The notes beneath the pieces are model-generated. The model made no database searches. It was not told where the DNA came from and saw only the letters and a list, made by a program, of their open reading frames with translations. A stretch of 64,000 nucleotides of DNA, from the NCBI RefSeq assembly GCF_000003815.2, contig NC_049982.1, positions 3,129,576-3,193,575 on the forward strand, in the 5' to 3' direction. Positions within the stretch are counted from its first letter, which is position 1. Each line of letters begins with the position of its first letter. Made by a program: the position numbers and the translations under genes. Positions 1 through 12,000 of the stretch are shown here, piece after piece. The stretch comes from Branchiostoma floridae. Lineage: Eukaryota; Chordata; Leptocardii; Amphioxiformes; Branchiostomatidae.

Positions 1-249
1 TCCCCCTCGATGGTACTTTCTGCACTAGGAACACACTTTTTGGGTCTAAGAAGTGCAGGAGCTAAAGTAAGGTGGGGCTGCTGTAAAAGCGCCGCCTATC
101 ACCTTTGATCTATTCATGACGTCACACCAGATCAGCGTGTGCCAGAAGGAAAGTTCGTTACTCATCTAGCTTGGAGCCTTTTTTCCTCCTGTTGGATTTT
201 GATAGAACTTCTAATACATTTGTATAAAAGTACATTTTTCAGAACCTAC

Positions 250-473
250 CTTAGTACTACTAATATCAGGAAGGTCATAAAAGAGGCCATGTTCATTGAG
301 AATCGGACGGCGGGAGTTCTGATGAAGCGACCTGCACGGGACATGGGGGCCACGAGATAGATGAGGGCCAGGATTGGTGTCAGCAGCATCAATACCATGC
401 CGCGGAGGTACTCAGCTAGACCGGTGCTGCTGGGTTTGTGATAAGGCCCGTACCAGCATTCTTTCACCATGCG
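250..473 (-). CDS. TRPC-like cation channel, single internal exon (partial gene)
   Basis: This minus-strand exon of 224 bp starts in phase 0 after an acceptor (AG at 475-474) and ends in phase 2 at a GTAGGT donor (249-244). It encodes about 74 residues. They include an aromatic CWYGPY start, a long hydrophobic stretch with TPILALIYLVAPMSRAGRF, and then IRTPAVRFSMNMASFMTFL. This order (a WY motif, a hydrophobic segment ending YL-AP-S, then a TP-x-F-x-ASYxxFL-type segment) is what I know from the pre-S1/S1 region of TRPC channels. Such channels are plasma-membrane, receptor-operated calcium-permeable channels. The following exon may begin near 47 on the minus strand and run off the window. I did not find the preceding exons. 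Family assignment is fairly firm; subfamily is not determined. Confidence 0.72.
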
Positions 474-558
474 CTGACTCCAACGGTTTGCAACAAACTG
501 CAGAATATAATATCAAACAACAAAAACGGTTACTTTGATGAGGCTTGGATCTAAAAGC

Positions 559-561
<3 letters not shown>

Positions 562-630
<69 letters not shown>

Positions 631-812
631 CACATATACTCACATATGCAGACACACACACACACAGAGACACACACACACATTACACACATATGATACA
701 CACACACAAACACAAAGACACACACATACACAAACACACGCACACAGACACACACACAGTCACACACACATACAAACACACATAGAAAACACAGACACAC
801 ATACACATACAC
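562..812. repeat. (CA)n microsatellite, pure then degenerate
   Basis: A pure CA run of about 58 bp is followed by TA steps and interrupted CA tracts. Open frames through it on both strands are low-complexity artefacts. Confidence 0.97.
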
Positions 813-996
813 ATGCTTCCAGAAACTCCTCACTGCCTTGAGTGTGTATCGTGATTGAATAAATAAATTACAGATAATATCATTGTAATTGTTATTATTC
901 CTAGATACCACGTGTACTTCCCTTTAGTCTTCTGGTTTGTATTTCCTACAGAATGATAATTAATCAGAGCCCGATTACTGAGAAGGCACTAATGAC

Positions 997-1056
997 CCCC
1001 GTGGGGTGGTGGGCTCCCCCGTGGGGTGGTGGGCTCTCCCGCGGGGTGGCGGGCTC
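997..1056. repeat. Short G-rich tandem repeat, about 24-bp unit, 2-3 copies
   Basis: The motif GTGGGGTGGTGGGCTC recurs with small changes. No gene is visible around it. Confidence 0.7.
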
Positions 1057-1214
1057 CTGTCCGAGGGGAGAGAGCAACAACCCCGGTAATGGTGCCTGAC
1101 GGGGCTAAAACGAGGCTCTTGGGGTCAAACTTTCAGGTAGATTGATCTCCGGAGCATTCTGGAGCTTACTCCGCTTTATATACCAAAATGAAGCACATTT
1201 TCACACCGGAATGT

Positions 1215-1660
1215 ATCGCAAGGTTATACCGGAATAAATACACCGCAACCTTATACCGGAATAAATACACCGCAACCTTATACCGGAATAAATACACCGC
1301 AATCTTATACCTAAATACACCACTAGCCAATCGTACACAGGAACACGCTATCATATATGCATCGTATACCGGAATTCGGCAACATTTGCTCGGAGATCGT
1401 AAGGGATTGAACGGGGAGTGCTCAACAGAATACAGCGAAATCTTATACCTAAATACACCGCAAACTTATACCACAATACACCGTAATCTAACACAAAAAT
1501 ATACATTAATCTTTAATACACCAAAATACATCGCAATCTTACACAAAAATACGTCGCAATCTTACACAAAAACACACCGCAATCTTACACAAAAATACAC
1601 CGCAATAGTATACCACAGTACATAGCAATCTTACACCAAAATATACAGCAAGCTTATACA
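1215..1660. repeat. Degenerate tandem repeats, about 23-24 bp
   Basis: Units of the form ACCGCAACCTTATACCGG (1215-1320) and CGCAATCTTACACAAAAATA (1430-1660) recur. The two blocks look related, and the second is more diverged. The open frame across them is repeat-derived. I see no gene from about 850 to 2860. Confidence 0.8.
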
Positions 1661-2044
1661 GGAACACGGACGTCCCAGAAAATGGCAAAAGGTAGAACGT
1701 GACATCAATCAACCCCGCACAACTTCAGTCAGTCTAACTTCCCGTTTCAGGAGCACCCCATGATGCAAAGCTACTTCATCAAACACCCGGGACCAGTTGC
1801 TATGTTGTCTCTAAGACCGAGAAACTCATGACTGACACTTTGAAAATACATCTTTAAGAGACTGATGATGATGATGATGATGATGAGACTCTAAAAGTAA
1901 CAGCAAGAACCGAAATAAATGGACTCGAATCATGTCTCTCGCTATTCTGTATTTTGTGCCATGTATGTAAAATTGTGTACATGACCCATAAGGACTTTAA
2001 ACTGTACCTCTGTTATATACGTTGTCTGACCCTTGCCTCTTCCC

Positions 2045-2122
2045 TCATTACCTCAATGAAAAGCGGGCTGCAGGCTGATTTAAGCTTTCATGAATAAACA
2101 AAGGTTCAAACAAACAAAACAA
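2045..2122 (+). mobile_element. 3' end of a retroposon family (shared with 39763-39835)
   Basis: The segment TTCATGAATAAACAAAGGT followed by a CAAA-rich tail recurs almost identically at 39763-39835. A shared polyadenylation-like AATAAA with a simple-repeat tail suggests the 3' terminus of a non-LTR retroposon. No coding part is recognisable. Confidence 0.5.
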
Positions 2123-2875
2123 ATACCTGATTCAGGTTCAATGCGACAGTAAAATCATTAGACCTGAATCTGATAAACGCTCTAAAGAGACGTCTGACGA
2201 CCTGTTTCCATGGATGATATGTCATAAACTGGTAAAACAATACCCAGGCTCTACTTTCGGTACAGGTCAAAATATTGATTTATTTATTCAATAAATACAA
2301 TAGTGGAACACAAATGTATAGATGTTCACTGGAGCATGTTATCCTTTATATAAATACATAACTAATATGATATTAATTCTGCAGCGAAGAGAATGCACCC
2401 ACTGGAAAAGGATAAAACATTGTACCGGGGTTGAAATCAGCACCCTTTTCCATCCGTTGCCGTGCGATCACCATCCTTAATTCTGACGAGAAACTTTTCA
2501 TTTATCAGTTTATCAGTCTTGTGTCTCATCCAAAGTAAAGTAATTTGAGTTTTTAGGGCAATTAGTCAACTCTTTAATTATAATGCTTTACATTAACGAT
2601 GCATAATTGACTTGTGGTTATTGAAACATTAGTGGCCTTTTGCCTTTCCTGACGGAGGTTGTGGAGACTAAGTGGGTGGGACAGGGCTGCTCTATAAGCG
2701 AGCTTGATGTGATCAAACCTCCGCAGCTCACTATTAATTAGAAATTGAGGCCACTTCTACTGGGATTAGCAGTGTCTAATTCTGCTATATGCGTCATAGG
2801 AAGTACATTCAGGACATATGTGAGTTGATGTATACCCATAATAAGGTCACTCTGGGATGACTATAGTGCCCTCCA

Positions 2876-2942
2876 CACACTAGCACACATGCAGACACAC
2901 AAACCTACATGCATACACACAAACACACACACACACACATAC

Positions 2943-2994
<52 letters not shown>

Positions 2995-3131
2995 CTACAT
3001 ACACATACACACACAGTGATACACAAATGCATACTCGTACATACACATGCACACATACACACACGCATATGGACAGACAGACAAGGACATATACGCCGTA
3101 AACACACACAAACACACACACACGCGCACAG
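2876..3131. repeat. (CA)n microsatellite, interrupted
   Basis: CA tracts are interrupted by T and G substitutions. Frames reading VCVC or THTH are artefacts. Confidence 0.95.
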
Positions 3132-3694
3132 AGAAGAGGTTCTATTTAACAGCAACCACCATTGACACGTGCACTTCTGGTACAAACTCTAACAAACCTT
3201 GATTCTTGTTACAAATGCGGCGGTCTCCTAATTCAGATAAATACTTGCTCCCTGCGAGTCATTTTCATCAATAAGTGAAATGCAAATGTATAATTGTTCC
3301 AACACCGAAATTGGAAAATTAAGTTTCATTGTTTGCACTAGGAAATGCAAACGAACACTAATGTCCCAACATAGATATAAACGTGAAACAGAAACTAGTA
3401 AATAAAAATTACAGACCACAATAACTCAATAACACGATAAGGATTATCATTATAATTTGCCGCTGTAGCATAGAATGAACCGATGATGCATAACGCGACA
3501 ACAAAAAAGGGAATCGGCCTTAGTCTGAACTTTATGGAGGGACTGACAAATGTACACAGGGTACAGGCCAGGGCCGGACACACCGTCAAAAACAAAACTG
3601 CGGGCATGGTTTCAATGTAAAGGCAGACCTATAGTAGGTTCCTTATCTGTATAATTATTATTATCTGTATGTGCATAGCCGTTCAGCGGAACAC

Positions 3695-3990
3695 ATCAGC
3701 TTAATTTTGTTATAGCCTAAATCTGTATAGCCGGTATAACCACCCTCCGGTGTTAGACACCTGCCTTTTGTATCTATAGATGTATCTACATAGCCGGTAA
3801 AACCCTTCGACGTAACGCACCAAATTTAATTCTGTATCTGTCTCTGTATAGCAAGTATTATAAACGCCTTTATATCTGTATCTGTAAAGCCGGTATAACC
3901 CCCATTCAGTTACAGCGTAACATACCAGCTTTTGTATCTGAATTTGTATAGCCGGCATCACTCTTCGGTGTGACACCCCAGATTCTCAAT
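3695..3990. repeat. Dispersed tandem repeat, TATAGCCGGTATAACC family
   Basis: About four to five units of roughly 60 bp combine CTGTATCTGTATAGCCGGTA with a TTCGGTGTAACAC-like end. The reverse complement of the same family occurs at 53345-53512, and a single fragment lies near 43070. This is a dispersed low-complexity family with no coding signal. Confidence 0.75.
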
Positions 3991-5498
3991 CTGTACCCGT
4001 ATGGCCGATATATCAACCTACCTACCTAGCCTCTTAACCTCCAGGTCATTAGGGGACAATGTACATATGGCAGATATACTCGCCCCGGTTAATTAAGAGT
4101 AACATACTAATTGCAATTTCGCAGGTCTGCTAGTAACACAGTAGGACAGTACAGTAAGATAGTAGCTAGTAACGACAAACCAGTTGCCATACCTAACTTC
4201 ATCAAGGACAAGGATTTTGCTTACATATAGCTTATGTTATGTTATGTTATGCTCTGTTATGTGCGCCCTTACTTACACATAGCTGCTAGCATTGTCCCAA
4301 GTTCTGCAAGTGTCGCTATATTCGCTATGTCGCTATGTCGCTATATTCCACTCCACGGTTTTATATTATAACTTATAGGAAACAACGAAATCCTGAACAA
4401 CTTGGTTTATTTAATGATCTTAATGACTTTTCTCTTTGTTGACGTATCATTGACTTTCAATTAATAATAAAACCATTCGAGATAAATTCATCTATAGAGT
4501 TGAGTTTCAAGTAAGGGGATGCCCCCACACTCACTGTCTTTTCTAACGTAACTCAGATATGTTGTTCAAAGCTACCTAGGACCGATAGCGCACTTTGTGG
4601 TAACGAATTCTCCTCCAAGCACGACAGTTCCAGAAAAAAACTATTATTTGACCACATTAATCATGTATGAAGAAGCAAGGAGTCTTATGTCTGCTTAGAA
4701 ACAGTATAAGCTACACTAGAAGTTCGTCACCATTGTCAGAAATAGTACTCATAAATGATTGCCTTCTTATCGTGTACTTCTAGGGGGCAGAATTGCAAGC
4801 TTTAGGTATGCAGAAAATCAGTGCCGTTACAGGGTTTGACAACAGAAAATACAGTGCAGACCGAAAGAAACGCGTTTGATATGTATGGAACTTTATGTGA
4901 AGCATGTTTAAACCCGTTATTTTTAATCTTGGTACGATTCTATCCTGAAAAGTCCTAAAATTATGGGAAAAAAACAAATTTAACAACGTGGTTTTCATTG
5001 GTGTCTAGTAAAAGTCCAGTCCTCCCAGAAACATGGAAGAAGGACGACTCCGCATGTGAGACAAATTTGTTGACAGTTGGCGAGCCGTCGCCATACCGTC
5101 CTCGGGAGGGGTCGCCTGATGCCCCGAGAGTGTTGGCGTGACGCTCCGGGGGCGAGGCGGTGACGCCGGCGCTGTTTGCCGCGATGGAGGACAATCGAGT
5201 TGCACAAAAGTGGAACACGGCTCACAATACCCTCCTCAAAACCTAATCGGATTCTCCTCCCGACACAAAGACGGCACCTTCCCCAGTACCGGCTCAAACC
5301 GCATTACCGTGCCAGGCCTGAGGTCTGTAGAGGGCTGGTATTAGATCCGGGGAATTTGGGACGTCTTTTCCGCAAAATAACACGACCTCCAACAGTAGCT
5401 GATTAATCTCAGTAGAGAAAAGTTAGCTGATAATTAGGCCGCTCCACTGGGACGAACTCTGCTGCATTGATCCACACAAGTAAAAGCCTGTCCTACTG
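3991..5498. other. No supported gene; GC-rich block at 5030-5330
   Basis: Most of this stretch is AT-rich and featureless. The block at about 5030-5330 is GC/CpG-rich, and the minus strand stays open in several frames there, one ending in FLGGLDFY. I recognise no domain and no clear splice sites, so I do not call a gene. Confidence 0.5.
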
Positions 5499-5656
5499 NN
5501 NNNNNNNNNNNNNNNNNNNNNNNNNNNNNNNNNNNNNNNNNNNNNNNNNNNNNNNNNNNNNNNNNNNNNNNNNNNNNNNNNNNNNNNNNNNNNNNNNNNN
5601 NNNNNNNNNNNNNNNNNNNNNNNNNNNNNNNNNNNNNNNNNNNNNNNNNNNNNNNN
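5499..5656. other. Assembly gap (158 N)
   Basis: Run of N. Open frames crossing it are meaningless. Confidence 1.
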
Positions 5657-6089
5657 AGACGTTGTAAAATCCCTACTCTTTCGTGAAGAGAAAAAATAAC
5701 AGTGCGTTACTTTAAACAAACATGTCTAGATTGATGGTGAGACCTCAACAAAGTTGAACTATCAAGCATGGAGAATCTATATTCCAGCGAATGTGGAAAT
5801 GATGAATCGAGGAAGAGCAACCAGTACGACCAGATGATGACGGTTAAGTCCACCTTGATATTATGATAAATTACTTCAGCTGAAGTTCTTAGAAAGGACC
5901 CTAAATATAACGCTCCAGGAAAAGTTATGAACTTGAAAATGTTTTTCCTGGAAAGATGCTGTGAGTAGAACAGGCCGTGTGACATCAGACGGACGTCACG
6001 CCCGGGCTCCAGGGGCCGGAGTTTCCTCTCCAGGCGGCACCGCGACCCGCTGGGGCCCGTAATGGCTAATGTGATCACGCGCTGAACGC

Positions 6090-6150
6090 TATAAATACGC
6101 GGGAACGGTCGCACCGACAAGCAGCAAAGGACGACCAGCAACAAGCACAG
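6090..6150 (+). promoter_or_regulatory. TATA box and short ATG-free leader exon (possible alternative gene 1 promoter)
   Basis: TATAAATA at 6090-6097 is followed about 25-30 bp later by an A/C/G-rich segment without ATG. That segment ends in CACAG before a consensus donor GTGAGT at 6151. A GC-rich region lies upstream, with a CRE-like GGACGTCA at 5991-5998. The arrangement matches the second TATA/leader unit 1.2 kb downstream and those of genes 2 and 3. I infer an alternative first exon for the peptide precursor that begins at 9032. It could instead be the promoter of a lost neighbouring duplicate. A transcription start cannot be proven from sequence. Confidence 0.5.
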
Positions 6151-7267
6151 GTGAGTGACAATTTCGCACTCTGTCGTAAAGACTTTGGTATGACCGTGCG
6201 TATACTTGTACCATCGTAGAGGCGTTTGTTACACCGTGAAGGAGCGCGAACTACTGTAAGGGCATGTGCAGGATTGGAAAGTATTTGTAGGATCGTAAAG
6301 GTATATGTAGTACAGTAAAGGTGTAAATAGTTCCGTAAAGGTGGAGATAGGATCGTCAAGGTGGAGATAGGATCGTAAATTGTCAGTAAAGGCGTTTGCA
6401 ATAGCGTGCGGGTGTGGAGAGGATCTTAAAGGTACGAAAACGTCCTAAAACGGGCGGGTAGGATCGTAAAGGCATAGGTATAACTGGAGAGGTGTGTTTA
6501 GATTTTTTTTTTAAGTTTACTTAAGCATCGTAAAGGCGTTAGTAGGATCGAAGCGGATTGGGTAGGCTCGTGCAGTCTCGCCTTGTGACAGCATCGTAAC
6601 GATCCGTCCTGCATGAAGTTTTGTAAAGTTTTGTTGGTGAAGTCAACGCAGGGAAACCATTACTCTCTAAGCAAAGGTTAGGCTACGGCTGTTTTTTTTA
6701 ACGATTTTTAGTCGTTTTTATCGGGCTTTCTATTTTGTATTGTATCATAAGCTGTACATATAATCTGTGCCGGTGTTACGGGTCTTTTGACGCTGAAAAA
6801 AAGTGCTTTGCCATAAACGACTCATTCTCCAAAATCAATCCATTTTCTGTCGGAGCCTCCCATTCTTATTTGATGTGTTTTGATTATCACAAATATGTCA
6901 TTAAGGCGCAATCAGAGCCTTCATTGCGTCAACGGAAAGAAAAGAATCCGAACTGACCACGTCATATTTGACACCAACTGACCGGAAGTCGCTCCGGATT
7001 GGGAAATGATAGTTGTGTCCTCAGGAAGGTCGAAGGAAATCTGATGCTTGTCATGCGATGATCGCTCCCCGGGCGCGGGTCAGAATCTCATCGTGCTAAA
7101 CTGATACCCGGGAACATATGCGGACCCACTGCCGGGTCAGGCCCTGATCACGGTAAGGGCGGGAAGCGGCGGATTAACATTCGCCGCACATGTGGTGACA
7201 GGCTCATTAATGCTCCAGGAGTTATCGTGATTACCCGAGTCTGCTCACGTCGCCTGCTCAACACAGA

Positions 7268-7348
7268 TATAAAAAGGTCCCCTCAGTTTTAGGAAAACTT
7301 GTGACACTGTCAGCTGCCGAGAGCGCACCAGAGCGACACCCGAGTCAG
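7268..7348 (+). promoter_or_regulatory. TATA box and 5' UTR exon of peptide precursor gene 1
   Basis: TATAAAAA at 7268-7275 implies initiation near 7298. The following ~50 nt contain no ATG and end in GAGTCAG before the donor GTAAGG (7349). The coding exon at 9032 needs a spliced leader because an acceptor directly precedes it (9001-9002). This leader is the nearest candidate. The leader end and intron start are duplicated immediately downstream. Confidence 0.6.
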
Positions 7349-7690
7349 GTAAGGTTGGCAGGGATGTAATAACCTGTTGTCCAGTGGGCGATGTGGACTT
7401 TTCTTCGCTGTAGACGATTGACTGTGCCTCGCTACTGTGTGGATTCTGTTGCCAGTACATCACATCTCGCAATTGACTATTTCTAAAGTTCCTGATAATA
7501 TATTAATCGTTCACCCGAGTCAAGTAAGGGTTGGCAGAGTTGTCATAACCTGTTGTCCAGTGGGCGATGTGGACTTCTGTTATACTTCGCTGTAGGCGAT
7601 TGACTGTGCATCACTACTGTGTGGCTTCAGTTCTACTTTATGTACTATTTCAGTTTTACTGTTTCTAAAGTTCCTGATAATCGTTCAACC
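7338..7690 (+). repeat. Two-copy direct duplication spanning the leader donor site (~174 bp unit)
   Basis: 7338-7511 and 7512-7690 are about 85% similar by eye. They share CACCCGAGTCAGGTAAG, TAACCTGTTGTCCAGTGGGC and TTTCTAAAGTTCCTGATAAT. The unit begins in the leader exon, crosses the donor and runs into the intron. In the second copy the junction reads AGTCAAGTAAG, so the exon-side G is lost and the donor is weaker. Confidence 0.85.
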
Positions 7691-8410
7691 GGCAGTCACT
7701 AGAATCGGCCATTGAATTAGTAATTGTCCATCATTTACTATAGAAGAAACGCGCATAAGTGGCGTTACCAAGATTTCTTTTCGGGCCGTAGTGTCCAGTT
7801 TTGTACAATCATAAGTAGCTTTCTTTGCAATGTCTAACAATGCCGTGAAACATGACATGAAATTCGTGAAATCAGTTGAAGTTTAGTCACCAGGAATCAC
7901 AAAAGGTTTGCAGCCGTACAGGAAGTAGTGAGTGACTGTGGCCGGTAGTGCGGCCTGGGTTTGTGGTCATTATTTTCAAAGCGTTTCCGCTTATTGTTAG
8001 TTTCTGCTGTGAGGCTTTGAGCTTTAACAAACTCCACCGTTTTAGCCATCGGTGTCTCGCAACCGTAGATTGTGTTTGTTTTTGTTTTAGAAATGGTCGT
8101 TAACTCTGCGGCTACTTTCTAGTCTTCGGGAATTAGTGGAAAATTTATGCGTACGTCTTTTACTCGTGGTTATAGCAACAATAAAACAGCACGACAATTT
8201 CTTACGCCAATAACCTAAGTATGGTCAACACGTGCCAAACTACGAAGGGAATTTTAAGACGTCATTATTTCAAGTTGCCATGTCTACTCAACTTTTACCT
8301 GACAAACCAGTGAAGGGGCTTAACTAACATTCGGGTTGCGCGTTGAGGTGTACTCAGTTGCCGATGCTTGAACGGGTCTTGGCTGGTGTCAGCAGTTTGC
8401 AGCACCTGGT

Positions 8411-8945
8411 GCACACGGTGCACACGGTGGGAGGGGCGTTTCTCTTTAGAACAGCCTGTCCACATGGTGGAAGGGGCGTTTCTCTTTAGAACAGCCAGTC
8501 CACACATTGGGAGGGGCGTTTCTCTTTAGAACAGCCAGTCCACACGATGGGAGGGGCGTTTCTCTTTAGAACAGCCTGTCCACATGGTGGGAGGGGCGTT
8601 TTTCTTTAGAACAGCCAGTCCACACATTGGGAGGGGCGTTTCTCTTTAGAACAGCCAGTCCACACGATGGGAGGGGCGTTTCTCTTTAGAACAGCCTGTC
8701 CACGCGGTGGGAGAGGCGTTTCTCTTTGGAACAGCCTTTCCACACGGTGGGAGGAGCGTTTCTCTTTAGAACAGCCAGTCCACACGGTGGGAGGGGCGTT
8801 TCTCTTTAGAACAGTCTGTCCACACGGGGGAGGGGCGTTTCTCCTTAGAACAGCCAGTCCACACGGTGGGAGGGCCGTTTCTCTTTAGAACAGCTTGTCC
8901 ACACGGTGGGAGGGTCGTTTATCTTTAGAACAGCCCGTCCATTTT
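8411..8945 (+). repeat. 40-bp minisatellite, about 13 copies, in the intron upstream of gene 1 coding exon 1
   Basis: The unit contains GGGAGGGGCGTTTCTCTTTAG followed by AACAGCC and TCCACAC. Each unit holds a pyrimidine tract plus TTTAG, which resembles the true acceptor about 60 bp downstream (CTCCTTATTTTAG before GAACAC). Descent from that acceptor is suggestive only. Frames reading through the array are artefacts. Confidence 0.9.
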
Positions 8946-9031
8946 CCGCTGCAGGATAAAACACCCTAACCGATGCCTTATTTTCTGCTCTCCTTATTTT
9001 AGGAACACTTTGAAGACTTTCACTTTTAAAG

Positions 9032-12000
9032 ATGGCAGGAAAAATGACCTTGTGGCTGCCGACCTTGGCCATCGCCTTCTTCGTCTTCGTCTGGGGAAGC
9101 GTGCCGGCGGAGGCGGAGTAAGTCACCTTTCACTTTCACCTTCCTTCTTACATCACAGTCCTTAATCTTATAAGTCACTTTCCGTCTTACATCATTATCT
9201 TTTATCTCATATCTCGGCCATTTAGCGGCGTCCTAACGGGAAAATGCATTCAGCCTTTCCCACACATTTCTAACCTTTTCCGCCCATTCCTAACCTTTCC
9301 ACTACTAAGTAGCCTGCCAATCAGGTCTTACACTCTGTGCACGTGTAAAATGTAGGTCTTACGCCTTATGAGTTCGTCATAAAGAAATCACTGACTGTTG
9401 ATTTCTACGAATAACGTTCCTGGATTTTTCCGGAAATAACAGACACGGGTGTCAGCATGGCAGCCTTTGTACATAACATTTGGCACCGGAAGGATGTTAT
9501 TCCGCCTAAACTGTTTGCCGCTACCATACAAAGGGAGTCTTTCACGTATAGCACACGTACACGTACAAAGGCTCCTGACACAGGACCTTTAGGCGTCTAG
9601 TGTTTTATCCTTGGCTGTTCGTCAGTAAGAAATGTTCATTTTAAGGCGCTTTTTAAAGATTATCTGTGTCTAAGTATGCAAGACTTTACTCGGTCAAAAT
9701 GCAAACACAACCTGCGCACAAAGTTATCAGATTCCCAAGTTGTCTTAATGCCAAAGATGTGAAAACATCGTTGTGCGCCGATGACCCATTATCACCGCCA
9801 CAGTACCAGGCTATAGAACACAGCTGACCTGCAAGAGAGCCCGGATGATACAGACGCCTTAGTTCCAGGAAAGGCTGAGGGTTTTGCTTGTGTGGAACAC
9901 TTTCCTGACGCCACTGATGGCTTTACGATCTTACATCGCCATTGAACCAAGACGTGGCCGGGTGTTTTCCAGCCTCGGCTTATAAAATAATCTGAACTAC
10001 CTGCTTAATGTCGACATTGTGTATCTCTGACTCAGTCTCTGTCCCACTACCCTGCTCCAACTGACGTACTGGCAGTAGCTGATATAGTACAGTAGAAGCC
10101 GCTTAATTGCACTGCCTGTTTGCCAGTGAATTTCGTGCAATTATCCGGCTGGTGCAATAATGCGAAGTTGTCTAGAAGGACCACACCGGTTTGGGATTTT
10201 GGGATTCCGTGCAGTTAACAGAAGTGTGCGTTAATCCGTTGTGTAATTAACCGGCTTCTACTGTATAAGTACCGCAACTAGTGATGTTTTCCAACCAAGG
10301 GTTTTGAAAACCCGCCCTCGAAAACTGCACGAAAAGTGGTGTTTTCCCATAGTGCTCAGTGAATGCATGGTAATGGTTACCTATGTCATTTGATGCTTGA
10401 GGCGGCGAGTATCATTTTTAGATAGGAATTATCACTATTTTAAAGGCAACCATTTCCACACGTACCTGTTTGACTAACCTGTGTGCCTGGAACATAATCT
10501 TGTACTATCTACAATAACACCTGGAGGTAGATATGGGGGGCTTCCTCCGGAAAAAAGGGACTTAACAATAGTGACATATACATCCCGAAAATCTATCCTA
10601 GCACCGTGCATTCACAAAGCAACCATTACTGGATTTACCCGGTATATATCGCTACTGGTAAACCCCGCCGTCCGTGCAGTAAACATTTCTACCGTCGCTG
10701 GCTTTATTTCCAAAGGGCAGCGCTGATTCAGCATTGGCGAAAGTTCTCTAATGCGGGTTTCTCTCTCCCCGCATTAGATGACTCTATGCTGTGACTAAAC
10801 CATTTAGTTGTACATTTCGTTTGACGACTTATAAAAACTGATTTCAACGATGACCCTGTATAGACGGCATAATGCATGTTACATTTAGTCAATGAACAAA
10901 TAAAAACCTTTCACCCTCAGACAATGGTGCCTGCGAATGATTGAGTCACCCTTATCATCTTTAAATCCCCCTTGTCGGTTCTGTTGACAGAGAGAAGAGA
11001 CTTGCGGAGTTGAACATCGGCAGCGATCGCGGCAACAAACTGGACCGAGAGGCGCTGGCAGCAAAACTGAAGGAAATCATGGGCAAGAGGGCGGACAAAC
11101 GGATAGCACAGAGCATTGTTACAGGTGAGACACACCTGACACACCTGAGAAACGGATAGCACAGAGCATCATCACAGGTGAGACATACACACCTGACACA
11201 TCTAACAAACGGATAGCACAGAGCATCGTCACATGTGAGACATACACACCTAACACACCTGAGAAATGGATAGCACAGAGCATCATCGCAGGTAAGACAT
11301 ACACACCTGACACACCTAACAAGNNNNNNNNNNNNNNNNNNNNNNNNNNNNNNNNNNNNNNNNNNNNNNNNNNNNNNNNNNNNNNNNNNNNNNNNNNNNN
11401 NNNNNNNNNNNNNNNNNNNNNNNATAGCACAGAGCATCGTCACAGGTGAGACACACACACCTGACACACCTGAAGATGAAACACCTGATTTAATCCTTCA
11501 GCACACAAATGCAAGAAGATAGAACAGAGCGCATCGTGACAGGTGAAATAGACAAAACAAACCGTTAATCAAACCTATGATCTTAAGATGAAGAAGGAGA
11601 GTTTAATATTGAATCCGTCTCTATCAAATAATACATATGTTAAACAAGGCTTTTAATGTCGAGTTGCCGTCACTATCGGCGTTCTTGTCTCTGCATTTTA
11701 TCCCTGTCTAGTGGCTTAATTCTTCCATGAAGCAAACATGCATGGATGGTTCAATTTGAACGGAAGGTAATCTTTACTGTTGGGAACCTTCTTTCTGGTG
11801 GACTAGTTTATTTTCACAGCAAAAAACATGAACGAAAGCATGCTATGAATTGGATTGCACACCTTTGGCATTACAAGAGTTTTCGTTACATGGGTTCCAA
11901 ATAATAAATACAGTCCAAAGTACAAATAGTGACTTTATAACGTGGGCATTCCTGATTATAAACAACTGTTATGTGTTTTAAAGTAATATACTGACAATTA

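Noticed and set aside
1-47. Next TRPC exon on the minus strand after an acceptor near 48
   Set aside because: CTTCTTAG with the correct phase precedes an open frame, but fewer than 50 bp remain in the window, too little to support it as a feature.
3395-3607. Hydrophobic minus-strand frame (VLFLTVCPALACTLCTFV...)
   Set aside because: It could be a membrane-protein exon, but I recognise no family, see no convincing splice sites and find no partner exons.
5005-5297. GC-rich minus-strand frames ending FLGGLDFY
   Set aside because: Several frames are open because of base composition. No motif, splice site or polyadenylation signal supports one of them.
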